DNA of 50,951 bases from an uncultured Hyphomicrobiaceae bacterium (GTDB lineage Bacteria; Pseudomonadota; Alphaproteobacteria; Rhizobiales; CALHAX01). The notes under the pieces are model-generated. The model made no database searches and was not told the DNA's origin. It was given only the letters and a program-made list of their open reading frames with translations. The DNA is taken from the NCBI GenBank assembly GCA_937931785.1, contig CALHAX010000004.1, positions 1 through 50,951 of the forward strand, read 5' to 3'. Every line of letters begins with the position of its first letter. Position 1 is the first letter of the stretch. This document shows positions 17,776-26,379 of this stretch, piece by piece. The position numbers and the translations under genes were made by a program.

Positions 17776-18105
17776 TTGGTAGACATTCCAACACCGGGAA
17801 AACCTGTAAGGGGATCACGAACGGGAAAGCCTGTAATGGCACTACTCGATCTGCTGGGTCGTCGGTGGGCGATGAGTGTTCTCTGGCACCTCAGCGACAC
17901 CAACCGAACTTTCAGGGAAATTCAGGGGCGTTGTGATGACGCGTCACCAACTGTTCTGAGCACTCGATTGAAAGAACTTAGAGCAGCAGGATTGGTCACA
18001 AAAGCAGATCGAGGATACGCATTGACGGAAGATGGACGTGCACTCTACGCCTTCCTGGAACCTCTTGATGAATGGGCAAAGGTTTGGGCAAAGAACTTCC
18101 GATAG
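17776..18105 (+). CDS. HxlR-family winged-helix transcriptional regulator
   Basis: A 109-residue protein with the HxlR signature: ALLDLLGRRWAMSVLWHLSDTNRTFREIQ, then SPTVLSTRLKELRAAGLV as the recognition helix, and the wing RGYALTEDGRALYAFLEPLDEWAKVW. These dimers typically sense reactive or electrophilic small molecules and repress an adjacent gene. The proposed TTG start at 17776 follows AAAGGA at normal distance; an ATG at 17836 would cut into the first helix. The N-terminal cysteine used by redox-sensing members is absent, so another effector is likely. It is divergent from the nitronate monooxygenase gene, and the twin palindromes lie within 75 bases of its start. Confidence 0.92.
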   Translation: MVDIPTPGKPVRGSRTGKPVMALLDLLGRRWAMSVLWHLSDTNRTFREIQGRCDDASPTVLSTRLKELRAAGLVTKADRGYALTEDGRALYAFLEPLDEWAKVWAKNFR

Positions 18106-18198
18106 CCCACCTTAGCAACCGATGGCAATTACTGCAGTCGATGTCTTTTCCGGAGGGGAAAGCGATAGAGCATCGCGTGAGCCACAGCGGTTTGTATT

Positions 18199-19308
18199 CT
18201 ATCGGACCTCAGCATCCGTCACCGTAAAACGCTCGATCTTCTCGCGATCCGGCTCTGGCCAATACCCGGCAGGCAGTTGAATGGCTCCGCCTTCCACACG
18301 CATTGGGTTCGCGACAATCGCTTCACGCGTACGCAAAAACCCGTTCATTTCACCTGCAGTCGCAACTTGTTCTCGCGCGGCGCAAGTTTCCATCCAGCAC
18401 CCCGGATCGCTGGCAACGCCATTCCCGAGCACCGCCTCCATACCCAGGAACTTGATGTGCTCAAGGCCGGCTGCGAGTGCATCGAGGGAGCCCGCTTTCA
18501 TCAACTTGAGCTTGACGAATTTCGCACCGATATCTGCGGCTCTGTCGATATCTTCAGGACCGTAAATCGACTCATCCAGCATGATCGGTACATTAGACAC
18601 CTTGATGACCTCTTCAAGTGCGCACCAGTCATCCATGTGGCAAGGTTGCTCCAGGAGCTCGATATTGTCTCCACTGACAGCGCTCGCAAAGCGTTGCCCG
18701 TCTGCAAGATTGTACCCTTGATTGCCATCGATACGCAGCGACATGCGTCCGCTATTTGAGTTCTGAATATGCCGCACACGCCGCAAGTCGGCTTCGACGT
18801 CAAAGCCCACCTTGACCTTGACCGTCCGATATCCTTGCGCGAACGCCCGATCCAGTTCGCGATCAATGGCATCGTAATCGGTTGGATTCAATCCGAAGAG
18901 AAGCGGCACTGACACAGTCTCAGGGGTCTTCAGAATCGGATGGCCTAACGCCATTTCCAAAGCAGTTGTAAACATCGTTGCCGTAAAGGGGGCCCGTTTG
19001 TTCTCTTGTTGTATGCGCTTGACTACGCAACCAAGCGGCATGCCGGGCAGAGCTCCAACAAGATCCTTCGCAATGTCCCAGGCCTGGGCGATCGTCTCCG
19101 GCGTATAACCGGTAAGGATTGTGGCTTCCCCCCACCCCAACCGTCCCTCGATCTCGACTTCTGCAATCATCGTATCGAACGCAACAACGTCGCCAAATGC
19201 CAGCTTGTAAGGCACGCATAACGGCAGACGAAGGCGCGTGACCCGGACGCGATCAGGCACGACATCCGTGTTTGTTGAGAATATGGGAGAAAACGTAGGC
19301 GTCGGCAT
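18199..19308 (-). CDS. Enolase-superfamily enzyme, muconate cycloisomerase-like subgroup
   Basis: 369 residues from the ATG at 19308 (preceded immediately by an in-frame TTG). The N-terminal capping domain precedes a barrel with the catalytic set of the muconate-lactonising subgroup. A TVKVKVG motif gives the first lysine pair. The three metal ligands are the Asp of RIDGNQGY, the Glu of ELLEQP and the Asp of IMLDESI, and the Lys of FVKLKLMKAG closes the site. Reactions in this subgroup start with proton abstraction next to a carboxylate (cycloisomerisation, racemisation, dehydration or epimerisation). The exact substrate is not assignable. It is followed downstream on the plus strand by the end of HxlR (converging), with the Crp-family gene upstream on the same strand. 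Confidence 0.88.
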   Translation of the reverse strand: MPTPTFSPIFSTNTDVVPDRVRVTRLRLPLCVPYKLAFGDVVAFDTMIAEVEIEGRLGWGEATILTGYTPETIAQAWDIAKDLVGALPGMPLGCVVKRIQQENKRAPFTATMFTTALEMALGHPILKTPETVSVPLLFGLNPTDYDAIDRELDRAFAQGYRTVKVKVGFDVEADLRRVRHIQNSNSGRMSLRIDGNQGYNLADGQRFASAVSGDNIELLEQPCHMDDWCALEEVIKVSNVPIMLDESIYGPEDIDRAADIGAKFVKLKLMKAGSLDALAAGLEHIKFLGMEAVLGNGVASDPGCWMETCAAREQVATAGEMNGFLRTREAIVANPMRVEGGAIQLPAGYWPEPDREKIERFTVTDAEVR

Positions 19309-19413
19309 CAATAAGGCATCACCTGGTGGGGGAAAAATCGGTCAGACGTACACCATGTGACGTGTTTGATGTAGCAGGTCTGTCAGCAAGATGACAATTG
19401 AGCGAAATTTCAC

Positions 19414-20100
19414 TCAGGTGTTGGGCAAGAGGTGAGACAGGCGCTTCCGATCCACGACATCGATCGCGCGCCCGTTCTTTTCAATCAGACCATCCGCCGC
19501 AAATCTATTGATGATGGCCGTGATCGTCGGTCTTCGTGCACCAAGCAAACTGGCAAGTTCCTCATGGGTCAACCGGATAAGCGAACGACTGTTTTCGCCC
19601 GCACACTCAGGATCTGACCGCGAAATCGACAACAGTGTCTGCGCGAGCCGCTGCTCGACATTCTGTGCCAGGAATTCACCAACGCGATAGTGAAAATCAC
19701 TCATTCGATTGGCGAGCAGTTCAACAACATGAAGCCCGAAAGAGGTATTGCTTGCCATCAGGGATTGGAATTGATCGCGATCAATCCTGATCAGCTCGGC
19801 TTCATCGATAATGGTCGCCTCGGCATCCCTCACCGCCGCGGTGGAAAGCGCCGTCAAACCCATCAGACTGTGTGGCAAATGAATACGGAGCAGACATTCC
19901 CCTCCGTCCCTGCTTCTCAGAACCGATTTGGCCTGCCCCGATAGCAAAAAGTAGACATCCGTTGCCACGTCACCCTGCGTGTACACGGGTTGGTCCTTGG
20001 CAAGCGCGATCTTGTGCCCCGCGCTCATGAGTTGATGCACCAGATCAGCATCCAGATTGGACCCGATCTCCATGAGGGTGCCGATGCTGTATTCACGCAT
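19414..20100 (-). CDS. Crp/Fnr-family transcriptional regulator
   Basis: 228 residues from the ATG at 20100; an in-frame TTG at 20130 is possible. A cyclic-nucleotide-binding-type beta roll covers about residues 10-125 (VYTQGDVATDVYFLLSGQAKSV). It is followed by the long dimerisation helix and a winged helix-turn-helix with LTHEELASLLGARRPTITAIINRFAADGLI. There is no N-terminal cysteine cluster, so it is not an oxygen-sensing Fnr. The recognition helix (ARRPTITAI) differs from the canonical Crp/Fnr RxxxSR pattern, so its operator may differ as well. It lies downstream of the flavin reductase gene on the same strand, 93 bases away. Confidence 0.88.
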   Translation of the reverse strand: MREYSIGTLMEIGSNLDADLVHQLMSAGHKIALAKDQPVYTQGDVATDVYFLLSGQAKSVLRSRDGGECLLRIHLPHSLMGLTALSTAAVRDAEATIIDEAELIRIDRDQFQSLMASNTSFGLHVVELLANRMSDFHYRVGEFLAQNVEQRLAQTLLSISRSDPECAGENSRSLIRLTHEELASLLGARRPTITAIINRFAADGLIEKNGRAIDVVDRKRLSHLLPNT

Positions 20101-20193
20101 GTCAGCCTGCTGAATTGGAGCCTTCTGCAAAGTAAGAGTAACACGTTCTCAAAGCGTGTGCTCCGTCTGTGCATTGCTGATCTCAGCCCGGCT

Positions 20194-20793
20194 CTACCCC
20201 GGACGCTCCAGCGTAAAGAAATCATCGATGACCGCGTAGTCCATATACCCTAACCGCGCGATCGGCTTGAGGCGGCGGATATCAACGCGGCCATCCACGA
20301 TCACGTCATCGTCGATGTGAATACCAACCACCTTGCCGATGACGATCGTGTAGTGATCCAGCGCACCGGTCTTGCCCGGCAGGTGTACGACATCATGCAG
20401 CACACATTCAAACGCAACAGGTGACGCCGCAACGCGCGGCGGGCGCACCAGTTTACTCTCCGCTTTTTCAAGCCCCGCCAGCTCGAACTCATCGACGTCA
20501 GAGCCAACACCGGCGGATGTTGTGTTCATCGCCTCGCGCAAATCCCACGTTGCGAGCGAACAAACGAACTCCTTCGTTGCCTCGACATTCGCCTGACTGT
20601 CCTTCGATCCTGCAGCTCCGAAAACGAGGTATGAGGGATTGTCCCCCATCGCGTTGAAGTAACTGTAGGGGGCAAGATTAACCGTACCGTCCGCCGCAAT
20701 CGATGACACCCACCCAACGGGACGCGGCACAACGAGTGCCTTGAACGGGTCACGTGGCAAGCCATGATCATTTGTCTCTGTTTCGTAAAACAT
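20194..20793 (-). CDS. Flavin reductase-like FMN-binding domain protein
   Basis: A 199-residue split-barrel protein. RPVGWVSSIAADGTVNLAPYSYFNAMGDNPSYLVFG is the classical FMN-binding start. The later FVCSLATWDLREAMNTTSA and the central VAFECVLHDVVHLPG complete the family pattern. Such proteins either supply reduced flavin to two-component monooxygenases or act themselves. It sits between the nitroreductase and Crp genes on the same strand, 46 bases after the nitroreductase stop, consistent with a small redox operon. Confidence 0.9.
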   Translation of the reverse strand: MFYETETNDHGLPRDPFKALVVPRPVGWVSSIAADGTVNLAPYSYFNAMGDNPSYLVFGAAGSKDSQANVEATKEFVCSLATWDLREAMNTTSAGVGSDVDEFELAGLEKAESKLVRPPRVAASPVAFECVLHDVVHLPGKTGALDHYTIVIGKVVGIHIDDDVIVDGRVDIRRLKPIARLGYMDYAVIDDFFTLERPG

Positions 20794-20839
20794 CGGAGCT
20801 CACTCTTTGTGTAGGATAGATGAAAGTTGGTCTGGGCAG

Positions 20840-21442
20840 CTAGTCGACAACCGGTACCTGCCCCGGTATTTGCCATTGCCCAACCACCTGGTCCAGCACC
20901 GGGCGCCCGCGCTCTTTCGGCGCCTCTTTCGCCGTACCAATGTAAACGAAACCGGCCACCCGCTCACCCTCTCCGAGCTGCAGCACCGGGCGCAAACGTT
21001 GGCTGTAGGCAAGCCATTCCGTCACCCACTGCGCGGAATACCCGAGCGCGCTCGCTGCGATCAGAATGTTCTGACACACGGCCCCCGCCGAGAGAATTTG
21101 CTCCCATTGCGGCACAGGCTTGGTATCTTTCATCTTCGAGATGACGGCGATCACAATGGGCGCGCGTTCAAAGCGCACACGTTCCGCCTGAATCGCATCC
21201 GCTGAAAAGATGAGTTCCTCGTTCTCAAGACAGGACACCCCCGCCAGAATCGCTCCGAATGCGCGTCTGCCGTCCCCTTCAAACACGGTAAGCCGCCATG
21301 GTGACAGCATCTTGTGATCAGGCACACGCACTGCCGCAGTCAGAATCATCTCAAGTTGTTGGGCATCCGGTCCAGGCTCCATCAGCATCTTTGCGACCAC
21401 TGAACGGCGGCGGTGCAGAAGTTCAAGGGCAGTTTCGCTCAT
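20840..21442 (-). CDS. Nitroreductase family protein
   Basis: 200 residues from the ATG at 21442 with GGAG upstream; the frame extends further 5' but without family similarity. The start LLHRRRSVVAKMLMEPGPDAQQLEMILTAAVRVPDHKMLSPWR contains the FMN phosphate-binding basic cluster. SAGAVCQNILIAASALGYSAQWVT is the central helix, and the end has GFVYIGTAKEAPKERGRP. It probably reduces nitro groups or quinones with NAD(P)H. The frame could be read further upstream into the VWA leader, but that part is not protein-like. It heads the minus-strand group with the flavin reductase. Confidence 0.88.
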   Translation of the reverse strand: MSETALELLHRRRSVVAKMLMEPGPDAQQLEMILTAAVRVPDHKMLSPWRLTVFEGDGRRAFGAILAGVSCLENEELIFSADAIQAERVRFERAPIVIAVISKMKDTKPVPQWEQILSAGAVCQNILIAASALGYSAQWVTEWLAYSQRLRPVLQLGEGERVAGFVYIGTAKEAPKERGRPVLDQVVGQWQIPGQVPVVD

Positions 21443-21566
21443 CTCGCATTGCGCTCCAAAGGCACCACGGTTCGGATATCTACAGGAAGTCGCTAACCCA
21501 GCCTTGCGGGCAAGACAATGGTCAGGGACAATCGCACAAGCGAACGATGTTGCGAAGATCATCATC

Positions 21567-21572
21567 AGGAGG
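21567..21572 (+). promoter_or_regulatory. Shine-Dalgarno that fixes the GTG start of the first VWA gene
   Basis: AGGAGG eight bases before a GTG at 21581. The first in-frame ATG after it (21635) has no comparable site, so the GTG is the likely start despite lengthening the region before the signal-peptide core. Confidence 0.75.
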
Positions 21573-21580
21573 CACGATCC

Positions 21581-23623
21581 GTGCGCGGGGACACGCACAA
21601 AAAAATCCGACCGGGCTACGGCCCAACGCGTACAATGCAATACTGCATCGGCGCACTGCGTTCGGCTGTCCTGCTTACAGCCCTTGTAATCTTCGCCAAC
21701 TTCACCGTTCCCCGTGCAACGCACGCTGCAGACACACCCCCACGCGCCGTTGTCATCTTCGATGGTTCAGGCTCCATGTGGGGGCGCATTGGCGCACAAA
21801 CAAAGTTCGAGGTCGCACGAACGTCGATGGCCGCGATACTCCCCAGCTATAACCGGCAAATCGCACTTGGCCTGATTGCCTATGGTCATCGCCGCAAGAG
21901 CGATTGTAACGACATCGAAGTGCTCGCCCCTCCTGAAGTCGGCCTTGCCGGTGATATTGTGGACAGCATCAATGCCATGCGTCCACGCGGAAAAACTCCC
22001 ATCGCGTCTGCATTGGAAAGTGCCGCAACCCTTCTGGTGGACACCGAGGCAGGCCACATTATCCTTTTGACTGACGGGGCCGAAAACTGCCGCAAGGATT
22101 TGTGCGAGACCGTGGATGCCATCCGCGAAGCCTCTCCACGTCTCACCATCAGTACAATCGGCTTGGGTCTGCGCAACCGCGACGTGGCACGCGTGCAGTG
22201 TGTCGCCAAGAGTGGGGGTGGCCGGATGGTTCTGGCCAGCACAAAGGACGAACTCCGAGACGGATTACTCAATATTCTCGACGATGTCGCATCTGGCGTG
22301 ACCTTCGCGCCGCCTCTGGTCACAAACGAACAACCGGTTGCCGTCGCTCTGCCTGCCGAACCTGTCGGTCCGCCCATTCTGCAACTGCGCGCCCTTCAGG
22401 CACAAACCGGTCCATTGATTGAGGACGAGGTCCACTGGCAGGTGACCCGCGTCGATGGATCATCTCCAGAAACGATTTACGCGAAAAACAGCATCAGCCC
22501 CGATGTGGAAGTCCCAAACGGACAGTACCGTATTGAAGCGCGGCTGGGTCCGGCAACAGCAGCACGCGACATCACAATCTCGCAAGGTGGTGCAAGATCT
22601 GTCCACGTGCCAATGAATGTTGCCCGGATTGATCTGCAGATGGCGGCTCCATTGTTGCGCGGCGAGACTATTGCCATTGTGCAGACGAGCCCCAGCGGTG
22701 ACGTTCAAATCCCACCTCGCCTCGTCACCGGGCGGAATGTGACAAGTGAGCGGTTTTTCTTGCCTCCAGGAGACTATACCATCCGCCGGGACGGAACTGC
22801 AGTCGGAGAAACACGTTCCGTATCGCTGCAGGCCGGGGACAACGATGCGCTGACATTCGACACCAGAATGGGCACGCTGAAACCACGCATGAAAGACACG
22901 GCACTGACTGGAGTTGAGGGCGCGTTTCTCCACATCGTCCAGCAGAAATCTACGGGTAATCCTGACACATGGCGGGAAGTCGCCCGCTCCGCAGCCTTAA
23001 CCCCTTCATTTGCATTACCAGCAGGAGCCTACAGACTTGTCTCACGTGCAGGTCGAGCAGAAATGCGACAAGCTGTAACCGTTGCGGCAGGCCAGGTCGC
23101 CAAACCGGAAATTTTTCTCCCGGTCGGCAAATTGAAATTATCAGCAATCGATCTGTCTGGTCGCACACTTCCATCACCGTTGCGGTATGTGGTGACGCCA
23201 ATGGGAAAATCGTCTGGCACCCCGATCAGAACGAACAGGTCAAACCCGACACTTGTTGTGTCTGCAGGCACCTACAAGATCGAGGCGACCGCAGGCTACA
23301 CCAACGTGAGGGCAATCACGGAAGTCACACTCGCTGCCGGAGCAGAGGAACCGGGCGAAGTGTCCTTCAATCACGCCCGGCTGAAATTTTCTATTGAGAA
23401 AAAAGACGGCGCCGCGCTCCCACGGAATATCTCATGGCAGGTCACCACGCCAACCACTGACGGCACATCGCGCGTCCTTTGGAATGGCAATCGCAATACT
23501 TCGGAACTTGCGCTGGCCCCCGGACAGTACACCATCATAGCCCGCATCGAAGATCGTGCGACAACCCGGCGCGTCACACTTTCAAGTGGGGAAACGCAGA
23601 CGATCACATTGCCGCAGCCGTGA
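21581..23623 (+). CDS. Exported von Willebrand factor A protein with intact MIDAS
   Basis: 680 residues from the GTG at 21581. A signal peptide with a long basic start ends near THAAD (about residue 50). The VWA domain covers about 55-250. The metal-ion-dependent adhesion site is complete: DGSGS (Asp61, Ser63, Ser65), GKTP (Thr139) and LTDG (Asp165). Paired cysteines occur in SDCND, AENCRKDLC and VQCVAK. The C-terminal 400 residues are repeated beta-rich units of roughly 90 residues, each ending near a pattern like GxYxIxA (for example NGQYRIEARLG, AGTYKIEATAG, PGQYTIIARIE). This is probably a periplasmic or surface binding protein. A shorter paralogue follows after 287 bases. Confidence 0.85.
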   Translation: MRGDTHKKIRPGYGPTRTMQYCIGALRSAVLLTALVIFANFTVPRATHAADTPPRAVVIFDGSGSMWGRIGAQTKFEVARTSMAAILPSYNRQIALGLIAYGHRRKSDCNDIEVLAPPEVGLAGDIVDSINAMRPRGKTPIASALESAATLLVDTEAGHIILLTDGAENCRKDLCETVDAIREASPRLTISTIGLGLRNRDVARVQCVAKSGGGRMVLASTKDELRDGLLNILDDVASGVTFAPPLVTNEQPVAVALPAEPVGPPILQLRALQAQTGPLIEDEVHWQVTRVDGSSPETIYAKNSISPDVEVPNGQYRIEARLGPATAARDITISQGGARSVHVPMNVARIDLQMAAPLLRGETIAIVQTSPSGDVQIPPRLVTGRNVTSERFFLPPGDYTIRRDGTAVGETRSVSLQAGDNDALTFDTRMGTLKPRMKDTALTGVEGAFLHIVQQKSTGNPDTWREVARSAALTPSFALPAGAYRLVSRAGRAEMRQAVTVAAGQVAKPEIFLPVGKLKLSAIDLSGRTLPSPLRYVVTPMGKSSGTPIRTNRSNPTLVVSAGTYKIEATAGYTNVRAITEVTLAAGAEEPGEVSFNHARLKFSIEKKDGAALPRNISWQVTTPTTDGTSRVLWNGNRNTSELALAPGQYTIIARIEDRATTRRVTLSSGETQTITLPQP

Positions 23624-23910
23624 ACCCTGACGGCGAATGACGGTGTATAAAATCAGCCCCTGGTCGAATGCCCCCAGTGCAACACAAGCGTGTGGCGTTC
23701 TGAACACCCTTTCCCATCAAACTCAATAATCACGCCACACTGGTTCCATATTCGAAACCGCTTATGTAGGCCCTTGTTCATGGAATGCGCTGGCGTTACG
23801 TCACGCACGTCAAATTGGGCAGGACGCACGCGTTGCGTTAAGCTACCCAACGATTGAAGCCGTCGATGATTCTCTGGTCGTCGAACCTGAAGTGAGCCTT
23901 GTCCAACCCC

Positions 23911-25467
23911 ATGCTGCGCCATCTGGCTATCATCTGCTGTGTCGCGACACTCGGGTTCGCCCTCCAGCCCGTGCCGTCTTTCGCCCAGTCTGCTGAAGCG
24001 CCCGCCGTGGGAATTCTCATCGATTCTTCCCGCGCAATGGCAAGCAAGCTCAACGGTGCCAGCAAAACCGCACTGGTTGGCAATGCGCTGGCGACCAATT
24101 TCGTAAAATATGATGGCAAATTGAATATGTCGCTTGCCGTCTTCGGGCATGAAAAACGCGAGGGATGCTCGGCGGTTGACGTGGTGCAGGACCTCGAGCC
24201 CCTCCGCGCGACGACGTTTGCCAGAGCGCTCGTCAATCTCAAGACGGTCGGAGTGGCGCCACTCGCCCTTGCGCTGGAAACCATGGCGACATCCCTGGTG
24301 GAAGACGACAACGCCCGGGATTTGATCGTAATCACCACCAGTCGCGATAGCTGCAAGCGAGATCCATGCAAGATCGCGGCAAAAATCAAACGCCGGCAGC
24401 CAGACCTCCGCATCAATATCATCGGTATTGATGATCCGAATTCCGGTACACTCAACACACTGCGATGTGTCGCCGATCAAACTGGCGGAAGTTTCATGGT
24501 GCTCGCCGATGAAACGGATCTGACAAACGCAATCGACCAGACAATCAATACTGCGCTGTCCGGACGGCGCACTGCGATCCTGCCAGACGTGAACACACCA
24601 GATACAGGACTGGTGCAGCCAAAGGAAAACGAGAGCACATCCGGTTGGTCTATCGAACCTGAAGAACAGGCTACAAAGCCGGAACCGGAAGCTCCCACTA
24701 TTCCCGGGCAGGGCACCATCCGTCTCGTTGCATTGCTGACGGATGGTCAAAAACCAATTCCAGCGGGTCTGACCTGGCGTGTCTTCGCCACAAAGAAGGC
24801 CGCGGATGGAACGCATCCTCTGTTGAGTGAACAACGCGACTGGGCACCCGTTCTGCAACTCCCGGCGGGAGAATATCTTGTAAATGCTGCTTACGGTCGA
24901 GCACATCTGACCCGCAAGATCCGCGTTACCGAAGGCGCACCACGGGTTGAACAATTCGTTTTGCAGGCAGGCGGTTTGCGCCTGCGTGCCGTCGATACCC
25001 AGAACAGGCCCGTGCGCAGCAATGTCACGTATAGCGTACTCAGCGGCGATCGCGACCAGTACGGTAACCGGAGAACTATTATTGCCAACGTACGCCCAGG
25101 CCTGATTGTGCGTCTGAATGCCGGCATCTACAATGTGATCAGCCGGTACGGAGATGCGAACGCCATTGTCCAGACCGATGTGACGGTAGAGCCCGGAAAA
25201 CTCACACAGATTGCCATGACCCACATTGCAGGGACCGCAACATTCAAGCTGGTCTCACGCCCAGGCGGAGAAGCAATTGCCGGAACGCAATGGAGTATCC
25301 GCACACCCGATGGTACGGAGATCAAGCGCTCTCAGGGCGCCTTGCCAAGTCACATTCTTGCGCCTGGAACATATCGCGTTTTCGCAACACTCGGTGGCCG
25401 CACGTTTGGAGGCCAGTTCCTGATCGATGCGAACGAAAACAAGCAAATCGAAATCGTGATCAAGTAA
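23911..25467 (+). CDS. Exported VWA-like paralogue with degenerate MIDAS
   Basis: 518 residues from the ATG at 23911; a TTG at 23899 is also in frame. The signal peptide ends near SFAQS. The fold and cysteine pattern match the upstream VWA protein (EGCSA, RDSCKRDPC, LRCVAD). The metal site has changed: the DGSGS motif reads DSSRA (38-42), the GKTP threonine is Ala116, and the LTDG aspartate is Thr143. The C-terminus keeps three of the beta-rich repeat units (AGEYLVNAAYG, AGIYNVISRYG, PGTYRVFATLG). It may have kept a structural or partner-binding role without metal binding. The gene is intact, with no frameshift, so this is not simple decay of the reading frame. Confidence 0.82.
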   Translation: MLRHLAIICCVATLGFALQPVPSFAQSAEAPAVGILIDSSRAMASKLNGASKTALVGNALATNFVKYDGKLNMSLAVFGHEKREGCSAVDVVQDLEPLRATTFARALVNLKTVGVAPLALALETMATSLVEDDNARDLIVITTSRDSCKRDPCKIAAKIKRRQPDLRINIIGIDDPNSGTLNTLRCVADQTGGSFMVLADETDLTNAIDQTINTALSGRRTAILPDVNTPDTGLVQPKENESTSGWSIEPEEQATKPEPEAPTIPGQGTIRLVALLTDGQKPIPAGLTWRVFATKKAADGTHPLLSEQRDWAPVLQLPAGEYLVNAAYGRAHLTRKIRVTEGAPRVEQFVLQAGGLRLRAVDTQNRPVRSNVTYSVLSGDRDQYGNRRTIIANVRPGLIVRLNAGIYNVISRYGDANAIVQTDVTVEPGKLTQIAMTHIAGTATFKLVSRPGGEAIAGTQWSIRTPDGTEIKRSQGALPSHILAPGTYRVFATLGGRTFGGQFLIDANENKQIEIVIK

Positions 25468-25499
25468 ACTCACAGGTACTGATCCCGACACAGACGAGA

Positions 25500-25528
25500 A
25501 CGGGGACGGTTCAACGAACCGCCCCCGT
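25500..25528. terminator. Hairpin between convergent genes
   Basis: A stem CGGTTC-AAC-GAACCG extended outward by ACGGGG/CCCCGT with one mismatch. It lies after the VWA paralogue stop (25467) and before the stop of the Tat-exported gene (25575). There is no clear T tract, so it is a candidate bidirectional terminator only. Confidence 0.45.
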
Positions 25529-25574
25529 CATGTGAGATACTGGCACGAGGTCAGTTCCCGGGAGCCTTATGCCT

Positions 25575-26165
25575 TCAAGCGACGCTGAAGTCGGCGATGA
25601 ACTGGGCTGTCTGCGCTCGATCATCCCAGGCAACAGGCGTCAGCATTGATGGGTCGTGCAAAGCATTGGCCATGTAACCCGGATTGGCATCCAGCCAGAG
25701 GGAGCGGCTCAATCGGCGACCGTCCTGCGTTTCAATATTAAAACGCACTTCAGCATTCTGTGGCAAAGCCGTGACGAGTTGTCGTTCGTCCACGGGCGCA
25801 ACAGACCACCACGTATGCAGACCGAACACACCGTCATCGTCAGTCCACACCCCCATCCAGTCCGGTGCTTCCCAGGATTGGACATCAATAACCGAGGTGG
25901 AACCACTAGGTTTCCAGTCACGCACACGGTGCTGCATGATTTCCACGTAAGCACGCTTCTCCGGCATGCCGTGACTGTTCGTAATGCGTCCTGCGATGCT
26001 GATCAGCCCGGCTGAATCGGTTGTGGCGCTTGCAGACAGCCCAGCTTCAACAACACCTGGCAATGCGGTAATAGCGATGCCAGCCGCTCCTGCAGCACCA
26101 ACGCCAGCAACAAAAGAGCGACGGTTCATCGCTCCAGTTTGCATAGCAGTATTCTTGGGATTCAT
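25575..26165 (-). CDS. Tat-exported protein resembling intradiol ring-cleavage dioxygenases
   Basis: 196 residues from the ATG at 26165, which follows AGGTGA; an ATG at 26180 lies too close to its GGAGG. MNRRSFVAGVGAAGAAGIAI is a twin-arginine signal (Arg15-Arg16). The mature part begins ISIAGRITNSHGMPEKRAYVEIMQHR, and a WTDDDGVFGLHTWWSVAP block follows. These match the beta-sandwich of the intradiol dioxygenase or carboxypeptidase-regulatory-like families (G-x-V-x-D-x-x-G-x-P-x-x-x-A-x-V-E-I-W-Q and D-x-D-G-x-F). The iron ligands (two Tyr, two His) are not evident, so catalysis is doubtful. A 12-base direct repeat lies in its upstream region. Confidence 0.5.
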   Translation of the reverse strand: MNPKNTAMQTGAMNRRSFVAGVGAAGAAGIAITALPGVVEAGLSASATTDSAGLISIAGRITNSHGMPEKRAYVEIMQHRVRDWKPSGSTSVIDVQSWEAPDWMGVWTDDDGVFGLHTWWSVAPVDERQLVTALPQNAEVRFNIETQDGRRLSRSLWLDANPGYMANALHDPSMLTPVAWDDRAQTAQFIADFSVA

Positions 26166-26201
26166 ATCTTTCACCTGCATTCCTCCAGTTCACGACATAG
26201 G

Positions 26202-26237
26202 TTATGACAAATATCCAACACATGATTATGACAAATA
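26202..26237. repeat. Two direct repeats of TTATGACAAATA, 24-bp period
   Basis: Identical 12-mers at 26202-26213 and 26226-26237, exactly 24 bases apart, 37-72 bases upstream of the Tat-exported gene start. The region lies in the divergent promoter with parA. Spacing of about two helical turns suggests an operator for a regulator, or a promoter element. No regulator is identified. Confidence 0.6.
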
Positions 26238-26379
26238 CATGTAGAATGCAACCCTCTCGTGTCACCCTGTCGATGAAAAGAGCAACCACCTGTGCATGGC
26301 CCTCCAAGCACTCATGACGACATCTCCCAACGCAGCTATGTAGAAGTGAGACACGCCACAGCCCGCGGAAGGATCACGC

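Noticed and set aside
23653-25224. A 523-codon minus-strand open frame covering the second VWA gene
   Set aside because: It is antisense to a clearly coding gene with signal peptide and repeats; its translation has no family pattern and a high Cys/His/Trp content typical of shadow frames.
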